A stretch of 64,000 nt of DNA, taken from positions 92,560 through 156,559 of the forward strand of contig CAJBDJ010000066.1 of assembly GCA_903951825.1 (NCBI GenBank), given 5' to 3'. Every line of letters starts with the position of its first letter. The first letter of the stretch is position 1. Source of the stretch: an uncultured Pseudomonadota bacterium. Lineage in GTDB: Bacteria > Pseudomonadota > Gammaproteobacteria > Burkholderiales > Rhodocyclaceae. Position numbers and translations under genes: made by a program. The notes below the pieces were generated by a model. It was not told the origin of the DNA and searched no databases. It saw only the letters and a list, made by a program, of their open reading frames with translations. Positions 40,401 through 45,415 of the stretch are shown here, piece by piece.

Positions 40401-42417
40401 TGATACTCCAGACGCCCGTTGTTGCATGGGCAGTCGTCGTATATGTGTAGTTGGCCGTGCTCGAATTGTTGTCCGGGTCAACGATCAACGTGACCGTACT
40501 CCCTACTTCAGCGGTGCCGCTGATCACCGGCCGGGTATTGTTCGTTCTCCAATCGCCAGTCAACCCGCTGTCTGAGGCGCCATCGAGGCGCATCGTCGTG
40601 GTATCCACTTTAAAGCTGGCTTGATTCGCCAAACCTGAATGCGTGAACGAGGTTATCGCTCGGCCGGATGTGTCTATAATGGTGCCACTATTTAGCTGTA
40701 GCGAATTAGCGACAACGGCAATGCCATCGAAATCAGCCTGCCCCGCCTGAATCGTGTAGGAAAATGTCAGGCTGCTCGTACCTGAACCGCTCTGGTAATT
40801 GGCCCAGACATTGGTGCTGCCGATTGTCAGCTGAACCTGCGGTAGCCCTGTGACCATGACGGCTTCAGTGAAGGTAAGTGTCACCATGAGCACGTCACCG
40901 GCATCCAGATAACCACTGACTGCCCCTGACGCCGCGAGCGTCGGGGTGCCAGTGACGGTTGGCGCGGCGCTGTCCGTCACCGTCAAGCGGGCGCTGGACG
41001 CGGTCGAGAGATTGCCCGCCGCATCAACCGTGTAGAGTCGGTAGCTACCGCCGATCAAGCCGCTTAGCGGCATGGTTCCGTTGGTAGCCGCTGCCAAGCT
41101 GTCTAGCTTGTTCCAGCGGTTGTCTGGTGCCCCCAAGATACTGGCCTCGTCGATCACCGAGATACTGCTGTGCACCAGATAGGCCTTGCCCGCCTCCGTG
41201 CTTTGTACCGTGGCATTCCCGGTATTGTCCGACGTACCGGCCGTCAGCGTGGCGGTTGGCGCGTTGCTATCTACGGTAAAGCTTGAGCTGGAAGCCGCCG
41301 AAAAGTTACCCGCCATATCAACGGCATACAGCTTGTAGGTGCCATCGGCCAGACCGTCCAAGCTGATCCGGGCGTCGCTGCCGGGTGTACTGATGGCCAC
41401 GCTGTTCCACAGGTTGGCCGCCGCTGCCTTGATGGTGGATAGACTGACAATGTTCGCACCCACGCTCGTGTTCACCAGATAGAGCGTGCCCACTTCGCTG
41501 CTTTGCACCGTGGCCTCGCCGGTATTGCTTGCTGCGCCAGCGGTCAGCGTGGCGATTGGAAGGGTGCTGTCGACCTTAAAGGTATTGGCGGAAGGCGCCG
41601 AGACGTTGCCCGCGGTGTCAACCGTGTAGAGCCGGTAAGTTCCATCGCTTAGACCGGCCAGACTCAGATTGACGTTAGTATCGATATCGTTAGCGGAGAT
41701 GACCACGCTGTTCCACCGGGCGTCAACTGCGCTGGTGATGCTGTTCAGGTCAGTCACCGTGACATCGCTGCGAACCAGATAGGCCGTGCACGCTTCGCTG
41801 CTTTGTACCCTGGCGTTGCCCGTGTTGCGTGCCACGCTGGCGGTGAGAATGGAGGTGCTTGGGGGGGTGATGTCGTAGTTATACGTCACGAACGCGCTGG
41901 GACCACTCAGGTTCCCCGCCTGATCCCTTTGCCGCACCTTGTAGGTGTTGTTGCCCGTCGTGGCTTGGAAGGTGTTACCCGAACCGGTGATCCAGTTGCC
42001 GTTGCCATTGACCTCATACTCCCAGCGGGCTCCCGCCTCCACGGTGCCGATGACGTTGATCGTGCCGGCGTTGGTGACGCCGTCGCCGTTGTTACCGGTG
42101 TCGGTGGCCAACGACAGGGTGAGCGCGGGTGGGAGAGTGGTGTCTACGGTAATGCTTCCGGTATAAGTGAAATAATCGTTAAATAAGGTGCTCCCAAAAA
42201 GAACCGACTGCCTAAATTTGACAGAATTAGGTGGATAGTAACCTTCAGGTAGAACGAAAGAGCTGCCTGAAGTAGTAGTCCAATTACTGCCACCGTTTAT
42301 GCTGTATTCCCAAAAATTCCCAGGAAAGAGAATATTTAGAACCCTCATGGTGCCGTTATAGGTGTAGCGGTCGGTAGAGGACGAGCCCGTATCGTCGAAC
42401 AGGGTGAGTGAAGCCAT
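25498..42417 (-). CDS. Giant modular repeat protein (5,639 aa), Ig-like modules plus octapeptide-repeat array
   Basis: One uninterrupted 16.9-kb gene. The ATG at 42417 has AAGGA 9 bases upstream. In order the protein has: residues 1-~1850, about 17 bacterial Ig-like modules of 90-125 residues, each closing with FxVDTxxP, with a (SP)7(NP)3 linker at ~955-974; ~1853-4410, an array of the octapeptide L-S/T-x-x-Q-I/V/L-x-x, punctuated about 28 times by LNxAGLTxxQLxY; ~4410-4960, a module with several hydrophobic segments; ~4960-5639, a beta-rich region with RTX-like glycine/aspartate turns (VYGGEGDNYVFG, RGTDFGDVF). There is no signal peptide and no adjacent type I or two-partner secretion gene. 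By eye the last ~4.2 kb is markedly A+T-richer. It is likely an exported or surface giant such as an adhesin or toxin-like protein, but that is inference. Confidence 0.85.
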   Translation of the reverse strand: MASLTLFDDTGSSSTDRYTYNGTMRVLNILFPGNFWEYSINGGSNWTTTSGSSFVLPEGYYPPNSVKFRQSVLFGSTLFNDYFTYTGSITVDTTLPPALTLSLATDTGNNGDGVTNAGTINVIGTVEAGARWEYEVNGNGNWITGSGNTFQATTGNNTYKVRQRDQAGNLSGPSAFVTYNYDITPPSTSILTASVARNTGNARVQSSEACTAYLVRSDVTVTDLNSITSAVDARWNSVVISANDIDTNVNLSLAGLSDGTYRLYTVDTAGNVSAPSANTFKVDSTLPIATLTAGAASNTGEATVQSSEVGTLYLVNTSVGANIVSLSTIKAAAANLWNSVAISTPGSDARISLDGLADGTYKLYAVDMAGNFSAASSSSFTVDSNAPTATLTAGTSDNTGNATVQSTEAGKAYLVHSSISVIDEASILGAPDNRWNKLDSLAAATNGTMPLSGLIGGSYRLYTVDAAGNLSTASSARLTVTDSAAPTVTGTPTLAASGAVSGYLDAGDVLMVTLTFTEAVMVTGLPQVQLTIGSTNVWANYQSGSGTSSLTFSYTIQAGQADFDGIAVVANSLQLNSGTIIDTSGRAITSFTHSGLANQASFKVDTTTMRLDGASDSGLTGDWRTNNTRPVISGTAEVGSTVTLIVDPDNNSSTANYTYTTTAHATTGVWSINLATTMPTSSASLIPAFANGTTVGLTVSSTKGGLTFPLLTKALVVDTSVPTTRTIRLDSLSDTGSLNSDGITKNTRPVISGTAENSSTVTVTLDPDNNPATSNSVIYTTRADSVSGLWRIDLAQQAPNGSSSLIAPLADSTVGLSVTSTDAAGNVSTPATATFTVDTVAPTTPTIGLAVASDTGTPGDGQTTNTQPTLSGTAETGSTVTLTIEPEDASWQRTYTAVANGGIWSINLASATPVGGSGAAPALPSGVIRLTATSSDAAGNVSDTGWNHFVVEAASPSPSPSPSPSPSPNPNPNPTYVPGNMAGAILPMGGGGAYITGDLSHTANSDTGISNIDGITNNRKPVIGGTVEVYGQRLANRNVQVIIRSLPNDGVTGYVTFFALTDANGNWTIDLATAQPAWGEVFPGNGLVEGTNYFIVSAKDNAGILSESGFSVVVDTIAPTAPTVILTDTGLINTDRITKRHTFTVSNWATGDQVSVSTDNGTTWSAWTTGATVIVPAGAYLDNQVRVKLRDVAGNGESPVTQLAAFTVDISAPAAPTVILTDTGNNTTDRITNNGTLTVSNWATGDQVWVSYDGVSWSSNLSWGATLPLAAGVYEANRVRVKLSDLAGNESAVTQLPAFTVIGINLDHTSASDTGLSRTSYFDNVTKNTRPVIRGVGVAGRPVTVTVDPDNNAATPNFTYTTTANATTGAWSIDLATINPDGQAQLITPLTNGTVRLTMSSTSAAGATTTANNTFIVDVAPPAAPTITVNDDVGSVTSNNLANNARTDDTNLTVRVTLPTTGSLAVAGDKVQLYNNTTALGSAVTLTAAHITAGYVYVATGTLTNGSAYAINAKVIDVAGNASSASASTTVTVDTTPPAAPTITVRDDVGSLTSNNLANNARTDDTNLSVRVTLPTTGSLAVAGDRVQLYNNTTALGSAVTLTAAHITAGYVYVATGTLTNGSAYAINAKVIDAAGNASSPSASTTVTVDTTAPTISSVTLTASGAQNGYLNVGDTVTVTLTFSEAVTVTGKPPLTLTIGNTDVWAYYSSGSGTQSLIFTYQIRSGQVDSDGIALKANSLRLISGTNIRDTAGNALTNLNHAGLANQSAYRVDALIATPTLQVNFVSNTITVGGLENGASWQYTTNNGTSWTAVASGNTLPLPLNTLSTYRARVRQTDLAGNVSLPGKTLLEGLLPEQITQIGTAVLGQFQQTDFNSLSLVQLQALNGAGLNENQLAFVLSAQGGRTLLQSLSATQTANLAPAQFGLLSEAELGTLSVAQVGMLDQTQINSLTVVKLQKLNVAGLTAAQLQADYSYVAPKLMSVASVQIQTVAVPSVLSTLAAADVPQLNPVELAACSDAKLGTMSTAQMAYLTREQIKLFSLSQIRAFDVSGFVAQQLGYLIASGDSVIESLDSSDMASLSAEAIAHMSAAAVAELTDAQLTAILTAGSAKFNSLNGAGLGTGLTAQLGTQALINALSVEQIAALQPSVLAAKRSLIATRSTWAAERGSITPRQIAQLSGAELLVFFPATSNYAAMTAMTAAQEAALTRDQLIAMTTNGLQALTGDGLSITQLGYTLDDGTPVLSWLLNAQLANLSPTTVAALSVEQIQGLGAAQIDQFSANKLGLLNASQVTAMGTRLSRLSVAKLNALTPDAIAGLTTEQLATVLTTVSGTPTLLQSLSNSQVAALKPSVLAGLTSSAQLAVLRGLTASQVGSLTEMQLNALSTAQLHELTNPGFTAVQLRYHNVKYWGHTILNHLQDAQLHDLPIATVPTLSVPQLVGMHPERLNKFSNNQLLALTAHQVSVLSLAQVRALSSNQRQQLNGAGITPRLRLYTVSDSDATKIFAVGSLTNNQITALRADTVEAFTTAGHTWSDAHVALMGAEALSGLGAAGVNTYFGDATNGQTRLQALSTNKLNALNVSLFSGTTLLWTYPASTATKVLQSLTPGQVGSLQASVLSGNFGMLSSTQVGGLTSGQLSTLTESQIRAITAVGGWTSSQLGYLTATANTDGVAGNKTVWKAMFADGVTTGLSSLSVETVGQLTNANGKNQLSLLSVAQARLLNAAGLTYSQLSENIASGTLWAARVGDTTSNAWLGQLSLDTVRQLTNANSKNQLGLLSVAQARLLNATGLTYSQLSETVTGGGTLWAARVGDTTSNAWLGQLSLDTVRQLTNANSKNQLGLLSVAQARLLNAAGLTHSQLSETVTGGGTLWAARVGDASNTWLGQLSPETVGQLTSGQLLLLTEAQVQHLNTAGLSFEQLGYATATVKSANVKKTVWEALVATTGATATTWLPNLPSATRASLTTEQIAAILPAHLASLSERQLAQLNTDQVGALVLAQLRALNSFQIAALNTAGLTAVQVIMRNVADNQFLFSVGGMSNIQIAHLQPATVAALTKAQINTLTTEQIQLLDARGLSYEQLNYLNASQTATLFESLTDEQRHDLMPETLAGLTDDQWIGMISDHFDHLSPAQLGVLRPWLVQNVLSSLQIKRLSLAQLQSLNATGLTKPQLLADFNNNPGTLVLQNLSLAQVASLSNAVLISLIDENQPHLLFTPTQVSALTIEQIAGLSANQLSLLPASGWSYAQLVTAPSTGSTLWTKLLGISKSWLAALSPQTVGELQGTEIDDLTAAEVTSLSASGWAGRAQLMFDTSTYITGSAGAKKTVWDALLGVSDKPWLANLSETAVGELQGTEIDDLTAADVRNLLASGWVGSAQLIFETSTFKVGNSGAKKTVWDALLESATDNWVSQLSAATVTSLTSTTAGQPRLQDLTPARVQKINAAGLSYAQLDYATATSGTSVWQALGTNQLDDLSAATVASLIASQPALLNRLTKAQFQRLNMGGATSSDFLSQAISLSGETANSLIYTFLSAYQLSQLPSAVVSDPSFPLGSLTSTQVKGLTANQISAFSTARANAMGGSTLGYEQLAYTTNTDKTVDGKTVKRPLLEELNTAQLGALSADVVARLNASQFALLTQEKIRALNVSQLSIEQLRYKGSDGVSVLSNLKTSDATQWGVLPLSTIGQLNGDEIAALTSTVVSRLTPQQIAATNDRLIQRLSDAAVLALTVAQLSQLDSGGDSVLSNLTPAQIQLITPANFSDAALNAARASLGAAQVGALTHGANSQLAALSVSQVQALNFAGLSRWQIESTISGDGGTLWDALAVMSDTDQNNHKFWHLPLDTVIFLNITHLNQLSKVRLHKLNPAGFTGYMLSLTYTPATGNASTLLQALSSTQVHHLETRWFSAADLQLQRTSGYTIDADKLINQLTDAQLNALPAATLQSLTTAEIDTMTAAQMAKLSARSVGLLQTSQLTTKLLTNLSADAVDGLTATQIRAISTANITSLLKSKLSWLQLQYLVNDAGTERPVIDLLSANDFAALKASTVAQLSEADFSRLSTAKVQKIDGSRLTRDQLDYIDDSGQLVFDILTSAQKGALAPDTIISQLSNHQFSLLHTAFIHSWSDDQLAAIRAPQVSLLPSFSLLTRAKIAKLNAAGLTATQMGYSFHGASAGETVASALTDSQLSSLNPDAIASIDSSIFGTKFSAAILSELGREQVAKITAAQLRTLATGQVNAIDFSYFSESQLAVLLERNTNSQIVLDGHRRLMEIDSVSGGNVTVIRFSDITAEYLNKHPSRLQSMLIDNFINLNPEIFRNLTKDTLQYLTDTQCENLTPAQFNSLSVDQRSSLRKLPFFYVLETRGYDSLSSYTVTRILPQTFRYLNPMSFKSMRKEDLQALTYEQLAKISPASFLSLSYIQQGYINKEAFSRIKTDYHNAAMAYSTQPENMVNASGFGNLTRSVSSWFGVNEELSTIIASRPAYTIVGARALYIGVTPLRSILTNYYRYLNTEIITGAALDSYLHKLQWVRGLGSVFAIPAIEAAWRDNDPTRQFDAFEYSASALQVPSNWVFGTAVDVYDMYDKKAKIMSLLTALTFRMCGPFRAYQSTFAGIALFRILLNSINNRQIPVIPPTPPVDLVDLVGGPIELSNIEQAGAAFNGDTALYLASARNHFTDLPDAPPLPYTPPTPASILSYISVSSLASASDINDAINTARGWNTREAPPGMMFVISDVMGILSGIKKVVYAVITPNLSLVERFALAFNGISQSVSMSGLLYADAGPMFLRFLPSGAVESPAAAEYRANKKKHYAYVTAVSWAIGVVGGTVSTIAMTLSLASRTHLTEHAAASGAEIVMLAGYALSYLSRSGRHAKYAMYGALGLFLGAGALKSTCWGMSGSSLSNKANDLRYHGQTALAEIVDNIGWNSFWFAIPIVGESKYKSKLNDIAQQTVNNSTLQESLIREYAEYHYGKLNASNALNSTVGSNFTQEINRAITDPTLLLPGVNKTHNDSKFNPTEDVDFEEVSGGSNTVTVWAEMSAALRYLKGKVGINFVSLSYLSFVTTSDLLDGLLGVEPDSERMQRGSSLDRNFLSRYTIFSDSNVAAVNTVHQLGTALQPVALNFSVSTWGTTSKSDWAVIVLDWGRSPDFVVGLASFDNNFMIFAHVGQGRLITGRGVNVVYISDIAFESQSHLGAVSSLLIFGNKAALSNTVVFQTSVNFQINLDNFENCRVYGGEGDNYVFGSKANQTFHSIGRDTIIMSGGLGQIIAESSVLSISMANGGNSVYMAIGIDNLPESLPPRDSIIDGGELDGGFDYNSILFNLSGSGLHFDISKPTDYSDYSLLNGSAVSEKGIFKNFQNIRGTDFGDVFEITDIANVANSTEFTDRMNIILGSGINSVKFNNSKNVYLSSSTDGGGRNEIHVFGANSHPIIETSAGSVNNIMLYDHARATVKLAGESDLVSLGVDAAVEGINAYTGNGTHVINAYGKGLLLHVGGYQSFTQVNDVYNRNTTPMVVLLDSLLSEYWCAVDNGEFRITTMPSRALATDSQADQEFVYRVLDNEHKPISLNATQANLDYLQLEHVVFSVTPSFDQPNLSFNCDIEHLIRAMASMPTHGSAPDALSVDIDQGVTRQFYRLDSVFIAANSL
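27600..29190 (-). other. Hydrophobic module of the giant protein (residues ~4410-4940)
   Basis: After the octapeptide array ends, the protein changes character. There is a helical stretch followed by a cluster of candidate membrane segments, including AYVTAVSWAIGVVGGTVSTI (about 4805-4830), GAEIVMLAGYALSYL, YAMYGALGLFLGAGALKS and GWNSFWFAIPIVG (about 4920-4935). A Pro-rich piece (VIPPTPPVDLVDLVGGP) lies at about 4620. Such a cluster near the C-terminus of a very large secreted protein could serve in membrane insertion or translocation, but I recognise no named domain. Confidence 0.5.
29190..36860 (-). repeat. Octapeptide-repeat array encoded in the giant gene
   Basis: About 2,550 consecutive residues repeat an eight-residue unit with Leu at position 1, Ser/Thr at 2, Gln (often Glu or Ala) at 5 and Ile/Val/Leu at 6. 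Examples are LTREQIKLF, LSLAQVRA and LTTEQLAT. S/T-x-x-Q/E resembles a helix-capping box, so each unit may form one short helical turn of a solenoid. Every ~65-100 residues the register is broken by a marker of the form LNxAGLTxxQLxY followed by a short Gly-containing insert, giving about 28 super-repeats counted by eye. Confidence 0.8.
33757..34335 (-). repeat. Three near-identical 192-195-bp tandem units
   Basis: Three units of 64, 65 and 64 codons lie head to tail. Each encodes LS-x-[DE]TV-x-QL-TNAN, then LLSVAQARLLNAxGLTxSQL and ending TLWAARVGD-xx-S/N-x-WLGQ. The outer units are slightly diverged at the ends. Units 2 and 3 are almost identical in DNA through most of their length. Nearly all other super-repeats in the array are strongly diverged, so this is a recent expansion or gene conversion. 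Confidence 0.85.
37466..38158 (-). repeat. Two near-identical 348-bp tandem Ig-like modules
   Basis: Copies at 37466-37813 and 37814-38158 each encode a 116-residue Ig-like module opening PPAAPTITVxDDVGSxTSNNL. They differ at only a handful of bases. Both end in a G-run on the plus strand (eight and seven G, encoding Pro-Pro). The flanking modules are clearly diverged, so this duplication is recent. Confidence 0.9.
39497..39556 (-). repeat. Ten hexanucleotide repeats encoding a (SP)7(NP)3 linker
   Basis: On the plus strand three GGGTTC hexamers are followed by seven GGGCTT hexamers. They encode alternating Pro-Ser and Pro-Asn, a stiff extended linker at residues ~955-974 between two blocks of Ig-like modules. 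Repeat number could vary by slippage in units of two residues without breaking the frame. Confidence 0.9.
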
Positions 42418-42545
42418 ATAAATTTCCTTAGGGAAGCGCTGATCAATTCGGTTTTTCAGTGATCTGGCGCGGAGTTTTTTGGTTTTATTCGGTTAAATTG
42501 ATATTTTCAGTGCGAATGTAGCTATTTCGAGGATATTTCCTTCAC

Positions 42546-43232
42546 TCAGGATGCAACTTGGCCGTCAGGTGCTAATAACCGGCGGCGAGCAAGCACTAAA
42601 TTTGCCAAGCCAAACAGGCTTAACAGGTTGTTGAGTTTTCCCCTGACGCCTCCGGCAATCGAATTCTGACAAACATGAATCGAACATTTGAAACCCCTTG
42701 TGGCGCCTTGAAACCGAATTTCAGCCGGTTTTTGGGCTCCGTATCGGGGTTTTGGCTGCCTTTCGGCAACCCGTGGGCGGATTTCGCCTAGACCGTGTTC
42801 AATCGCCAGCCAAAGCTCGTCGCCATTCGCGTCAGGTTGTAAGCAGCCAGGGTGAAAATCGTTTGCGCCTTCACCTTGGACAAGCCAATAAAACGTCAGC
42901 GTCAAACCGGCGACAACCGCGTTCGACAAGCGGGTGATCTGATTGGCTGCCAAAAGCTGCAGCAGGGTCACCCCCATGCCTTGGGTCTTGAGTTCCCACT
43001 CCAGTTGTTTCGCGGTGAGCCCGGCGCCATCCAGGGAACGCAATTCCGGCAGCGCCAGACTGCCCAGTGCCTTCCGGCGCAATGCCACAACCTGTTTGGG
43101 GGCGAGCGCCGACATAACCGCTTCGCCCGTTTCAGCAACGGTGTAGCGCAATTCACCGAGCGTCAATGCAGCGACTTGAGTTGTCGTCAGCGCCGCCACT
43201 TGGGCAGAAGTGGGGTTAATCGGGAGTGACAT
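42546..43232 (-). pseudogene. Broken small relative of the giant repeat protein
   Basis: From the ATG at 43232 (AAGGAG 8 bases upstream) about 110 codons encode the same octapeptide array as the giant protein: TSAQVAALTTTQVAALTLGE, RSLDGAGLTAKQLEWEL, LLAANQITRLSNAVVAGLT. Near 42905 the repeat stops abruptly. The frame then runs antiparallel in content through what another frame shows to be an insertion-sequence transposase end, up to a stop at 42546. It is therefore a truncated gene fused by chance to IS DNA. It could be the relic of a second giant gene or an independent member of the family. Confidence 0.7.
42788..42892 (-). mobile_element. C-terminal remnant of an insertion-sequence transposase
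   Basis: In the frame offset from the fused repeat ORF, 34 codons encode FIGLSKVKAQTIFTLAAYNL followed by TRMATSFGWRLNTV and a stop. The pattern 'GLxKVxxQxxFTLAAYNLxRM' is typical of the extreme C-terminus of IS5/IS1182-like DDE transposases. Nothing upstream of it belongs to a transposase, so the element is 5'-truncated, with its breakpoint at the point where the repeat gene stops. The family assignment is tentative. Confidence 0.55.
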
Positions 43233-43331
43233 GGGAATCTCCTTCAAAAAGGCGGTGACGACGGTTGGCGTGGGGGTGGGAGGGTGTGACTTCGGAGGTA
43301 TTACTTTGGACATAAATGCGGATTCGTTCGC

Positions 43332-43360
43332 ATTCAAAACCCGCCGTAACAGTCTGTCAA
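43332..43360 (-). promoter_or_regulatory. Candidate promoter of the truncated repeat gene
   Basis: On the minus strand TTGACA (43355-43360) and TTGAAT (43332-43337) are separated by 17 bases, about 100 bp upstream of the ATG at 43232. The perfect -35 suggests the broken gene once had its own transcript, separate from the giant gene. Confidence 0.45.
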
Positions 43361-43568
43361 CCCCTGTCACGAAAAATAATTTTCACCCCTTTTTTCCGCT
43401 CCCCCGGCGACCCGCCCTCTTTCCTTGCGGCGCCTGCATTTCGGGGTTTTGCCTTGCGTTGCCGGCAGTGCGGCAAGGCTCGGGTGACGGTCTGCGAATT
43501 CTCCGAGGGGCACAAGCAATGGGTAGGCCAATTGCTGACAACAGCGGCAGCTCGCAAGTGTTTCAGCC

Positions 43569-43861
43569 TCAGCTCAGCTGAACTGAACAGGTTGCACTGG
43601 CAATGGTTTGCCGACCTGGATCAAACTGCGGCGAAATCAATTTCGCCTCGTGACCTATGGCCGATGGCGCCGGGCAATCCAGTGCGCCCCGGCACAGGCT
43701 TCCATGACAACGCGACAAACCGGGAAATTGGCCAGCTGCGTCAGCATCTGGCTATGCGAGAGTTTCTTACGAAAAACCATGCGACCTTGGGCATCCTGCC
43801 CATGCAAATTGAAGCAATGCTTTCCAAGATCAATGCCAATCAGGGTTACTGTGTTAATAAT
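43569..43861 (-). pseudogene. IS110-family transposase, N-terminal remnant with frameshift
   Basis: The minus-strand peptide NTVTLIGIDLGKHCFNLHGQ, then DAQGRMVFRKKLSHSQML and VVMEACAGAHWIAR is the N-terminal RuvC-like (DEDD) domain start of IS110-family transposases. Near 43656 the match shifts frame to IGHEAKLISPQF, the next conserved motif, and ends soon after at a stop at 43569. The element is therefore both frameshifted and truncated and cannot be active. It lies in the 740-bp space between the truncated repeat gene and fadL. The flanking 43372-43568 shows no recognisable gene. Confidence 0.8.
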
Positions 43862-43982
43862 AATGCCCTCCAGAAAGGAAAAATCCCCACTCAGCTTACC
43901 GCTGGCGGGGATCGGGCTGACCATCTCATCAAGCCCGGTCAGACCGGGGCTCTTTGTGGGTAAAGCGAGGCTTCTTAAAAGA

Positions 43983-45278
43983 TCAAAAGTTGTAATTCAG
44001 TTGCATTGAAAAGAGATCGGCGCTTGTCTTGAAATCACCCCTTACGGTCTGAAGAGTAGCCGATTCGTTGGTGTTTTTAACTTCACGCGATGTCGAACTG
44101 TCCTCAAAGAAAATGTGGGCGTAGCCCATATCAAGCGACGCCGACTTTGTAAGATTCCAGCGCGCCCCAAAGGACAACCAAGTCCGATTCGAATCAGGCA
44201 CAGTCATCGTGCGACTAGCGTCATCCGGTACGGGCGACTGATCATAAGCAACACCTGCACGCAGGTTCCATGACTCGTTAAGCTGGTATTTTCCTCCAAG
44301 CCCGAAACGCCAGGCATCCTTGAAGTTATAGCGCAACGGCGCAGTCGCCCGCGTTCCGTTTGCCAATACAGGTGTCAAGGCATTAACGCTACTCCAGCCA
44401 GTCCATGTCGCATCAGCTAGCAATTCAACTCGATCACCAATTTTTTGGCTTAAGGCGAGCGAGAACGTATCCGGGGTTTCAAGATCCGCAACAATTGAAC
44501 GGCTGATATTCAGCGGAGCGGCAATTGTCTGCGTCCCCTCAAGATCGAATTTCATGGCCGAGCGATAGCTGACACCAAGGCGAGTTTCCGGGGTTAATTG
44601 AAACATCGCACCCAAGTTGTATCCCCAAGCGGTGTCATCGCCTTTCAGCCTACCCTCCGGAGCACCAACAAATGGTGCAGCCTGACGAAACTCGATCTCA
44701 CTCTTGGCGAAATTCAGCCCAAAACCGAGAGATAGCATGTCGCTGAATTTATAAGCTACCGAAGGATTCAGGTTTAATTGGTGAATGGATGTGTAGCGGC
44801 CTGAGAATCGCCCTGCGAAATTATCGTCATATTCAGTTTCGCTACCATAGGTTACGGAAAAACCAAGGCCAAAACGCAGTGCGGATGATATTGCGTAACT
44901 GTAGTACATCGCCGGAACGAGTGCGTTGCCACCACTGTCCCCCCCATCTCCACCCAGTGGGTGAAATGCTCCGGTTGGAAGATTGGTTATCGGATTAATG
45001 ACCGGCATACGAGTCGTTCCAGCATCGCTAAACTTCACCGAGCGACTGATCATCGTTCCGGCAACGGAGATACTGTGTCCGAGTGGTAAATAGGTCATAC
45101 CAGCGGGATTGAAGAAAATAGTGCTTGCATCTTCGGCGACAGCGGCAGCACCGGCAAAAGCAACGCTGGTGCCCGAAGCATTCTGATTTTGCAACTGAAA
45201 ACCGGAGGCGCCGGCGAGGCCGGAGAAGGCCAGCGCCATGAAGGCCGGAATCAGTCGGGGGGTGATCGTTTTTTGCAT
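43983..45278 (-). CDS. fadL: Outer-membrane long-chain fatty acid transporter (FadL/OmpP1 family)
   Basis: A 431-residue beta-barrel porin. A signal peptide of about 24 residues ends AGA; the mature protein begins SGFQLQNQNASGTSVAFAGA. The FadL hallmark NPAG (TIFFNPAGMTYLPLG) is in the N-terminal plug region. Strands with alternating hydrophobic residues follow, ending in the C-terminal aromatic MQLNYNF, as expected for BAM recognition. FadL proteins take up long-chain fatty acids or other hydrophobic compounds. It is adjacent to and co-directional with the beta-oxidation operon but 137 bp downstream of it, so it may have its own promoter. Confidence 0.92.
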   Translation of the reverse strand: MQKTITPRLIPAFMALAFSGLAGASGFQLQNQNASGTSVAFAGAAAVAEDASTIFFNPAGMTYLPLGHSISVAGTMISRSVKFSDAGTTRMPVINPITNLPTGAFHPLGGDGGDSGGNALVPAMYYSYAISSALRFGLGFSVTYGSETEYDDNFAGRFSGRYTSIHQLNLNPSVAYKFSDMLSLGFGLNFAKSEIEFRQAAPFVGAPEGRLKGDDTAWGYNLGAMFQLTPETRLGVSYRSAMKFDLEGTQTIAAPLNISRSIVADLETPDTFSLALSQKIGDRVELLADATWTGWSSVNALTPVLANGTRATAPLRYNFKDAWRFGLGGKYQLNESWNLRAGVAYDQSPVPDDASRTMTVPDSNRTWLSFGARWNLTKSASLDMGYAHIFFEDSSTSREVKNTNESATLQTVRGDFKTSADLFSMQLNYNF

Positions 45279-45415
45279 TGAAAGTCTCCGTTTAGTTATA
45301 GGTTTGCTGACGTGATTGTTGCCGAGTAACTCAATAATTAAATCTCAAACAAGCGTTTTAAATCCACATAAAAATGCACAGATTCAAAAATTTTGTCGGT
45401 TTTGCACCACATTTT

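Noticed and set aside
43316..43963. 215-codon plus-strand frame across the IS110 remnant
   Set aside because: It is antisense to the recognisable transposase fragment and shows no convincing family; one Cys-rich stretch (RCRQCGKARVTVCEF) was noted but is not enough to call a gene.
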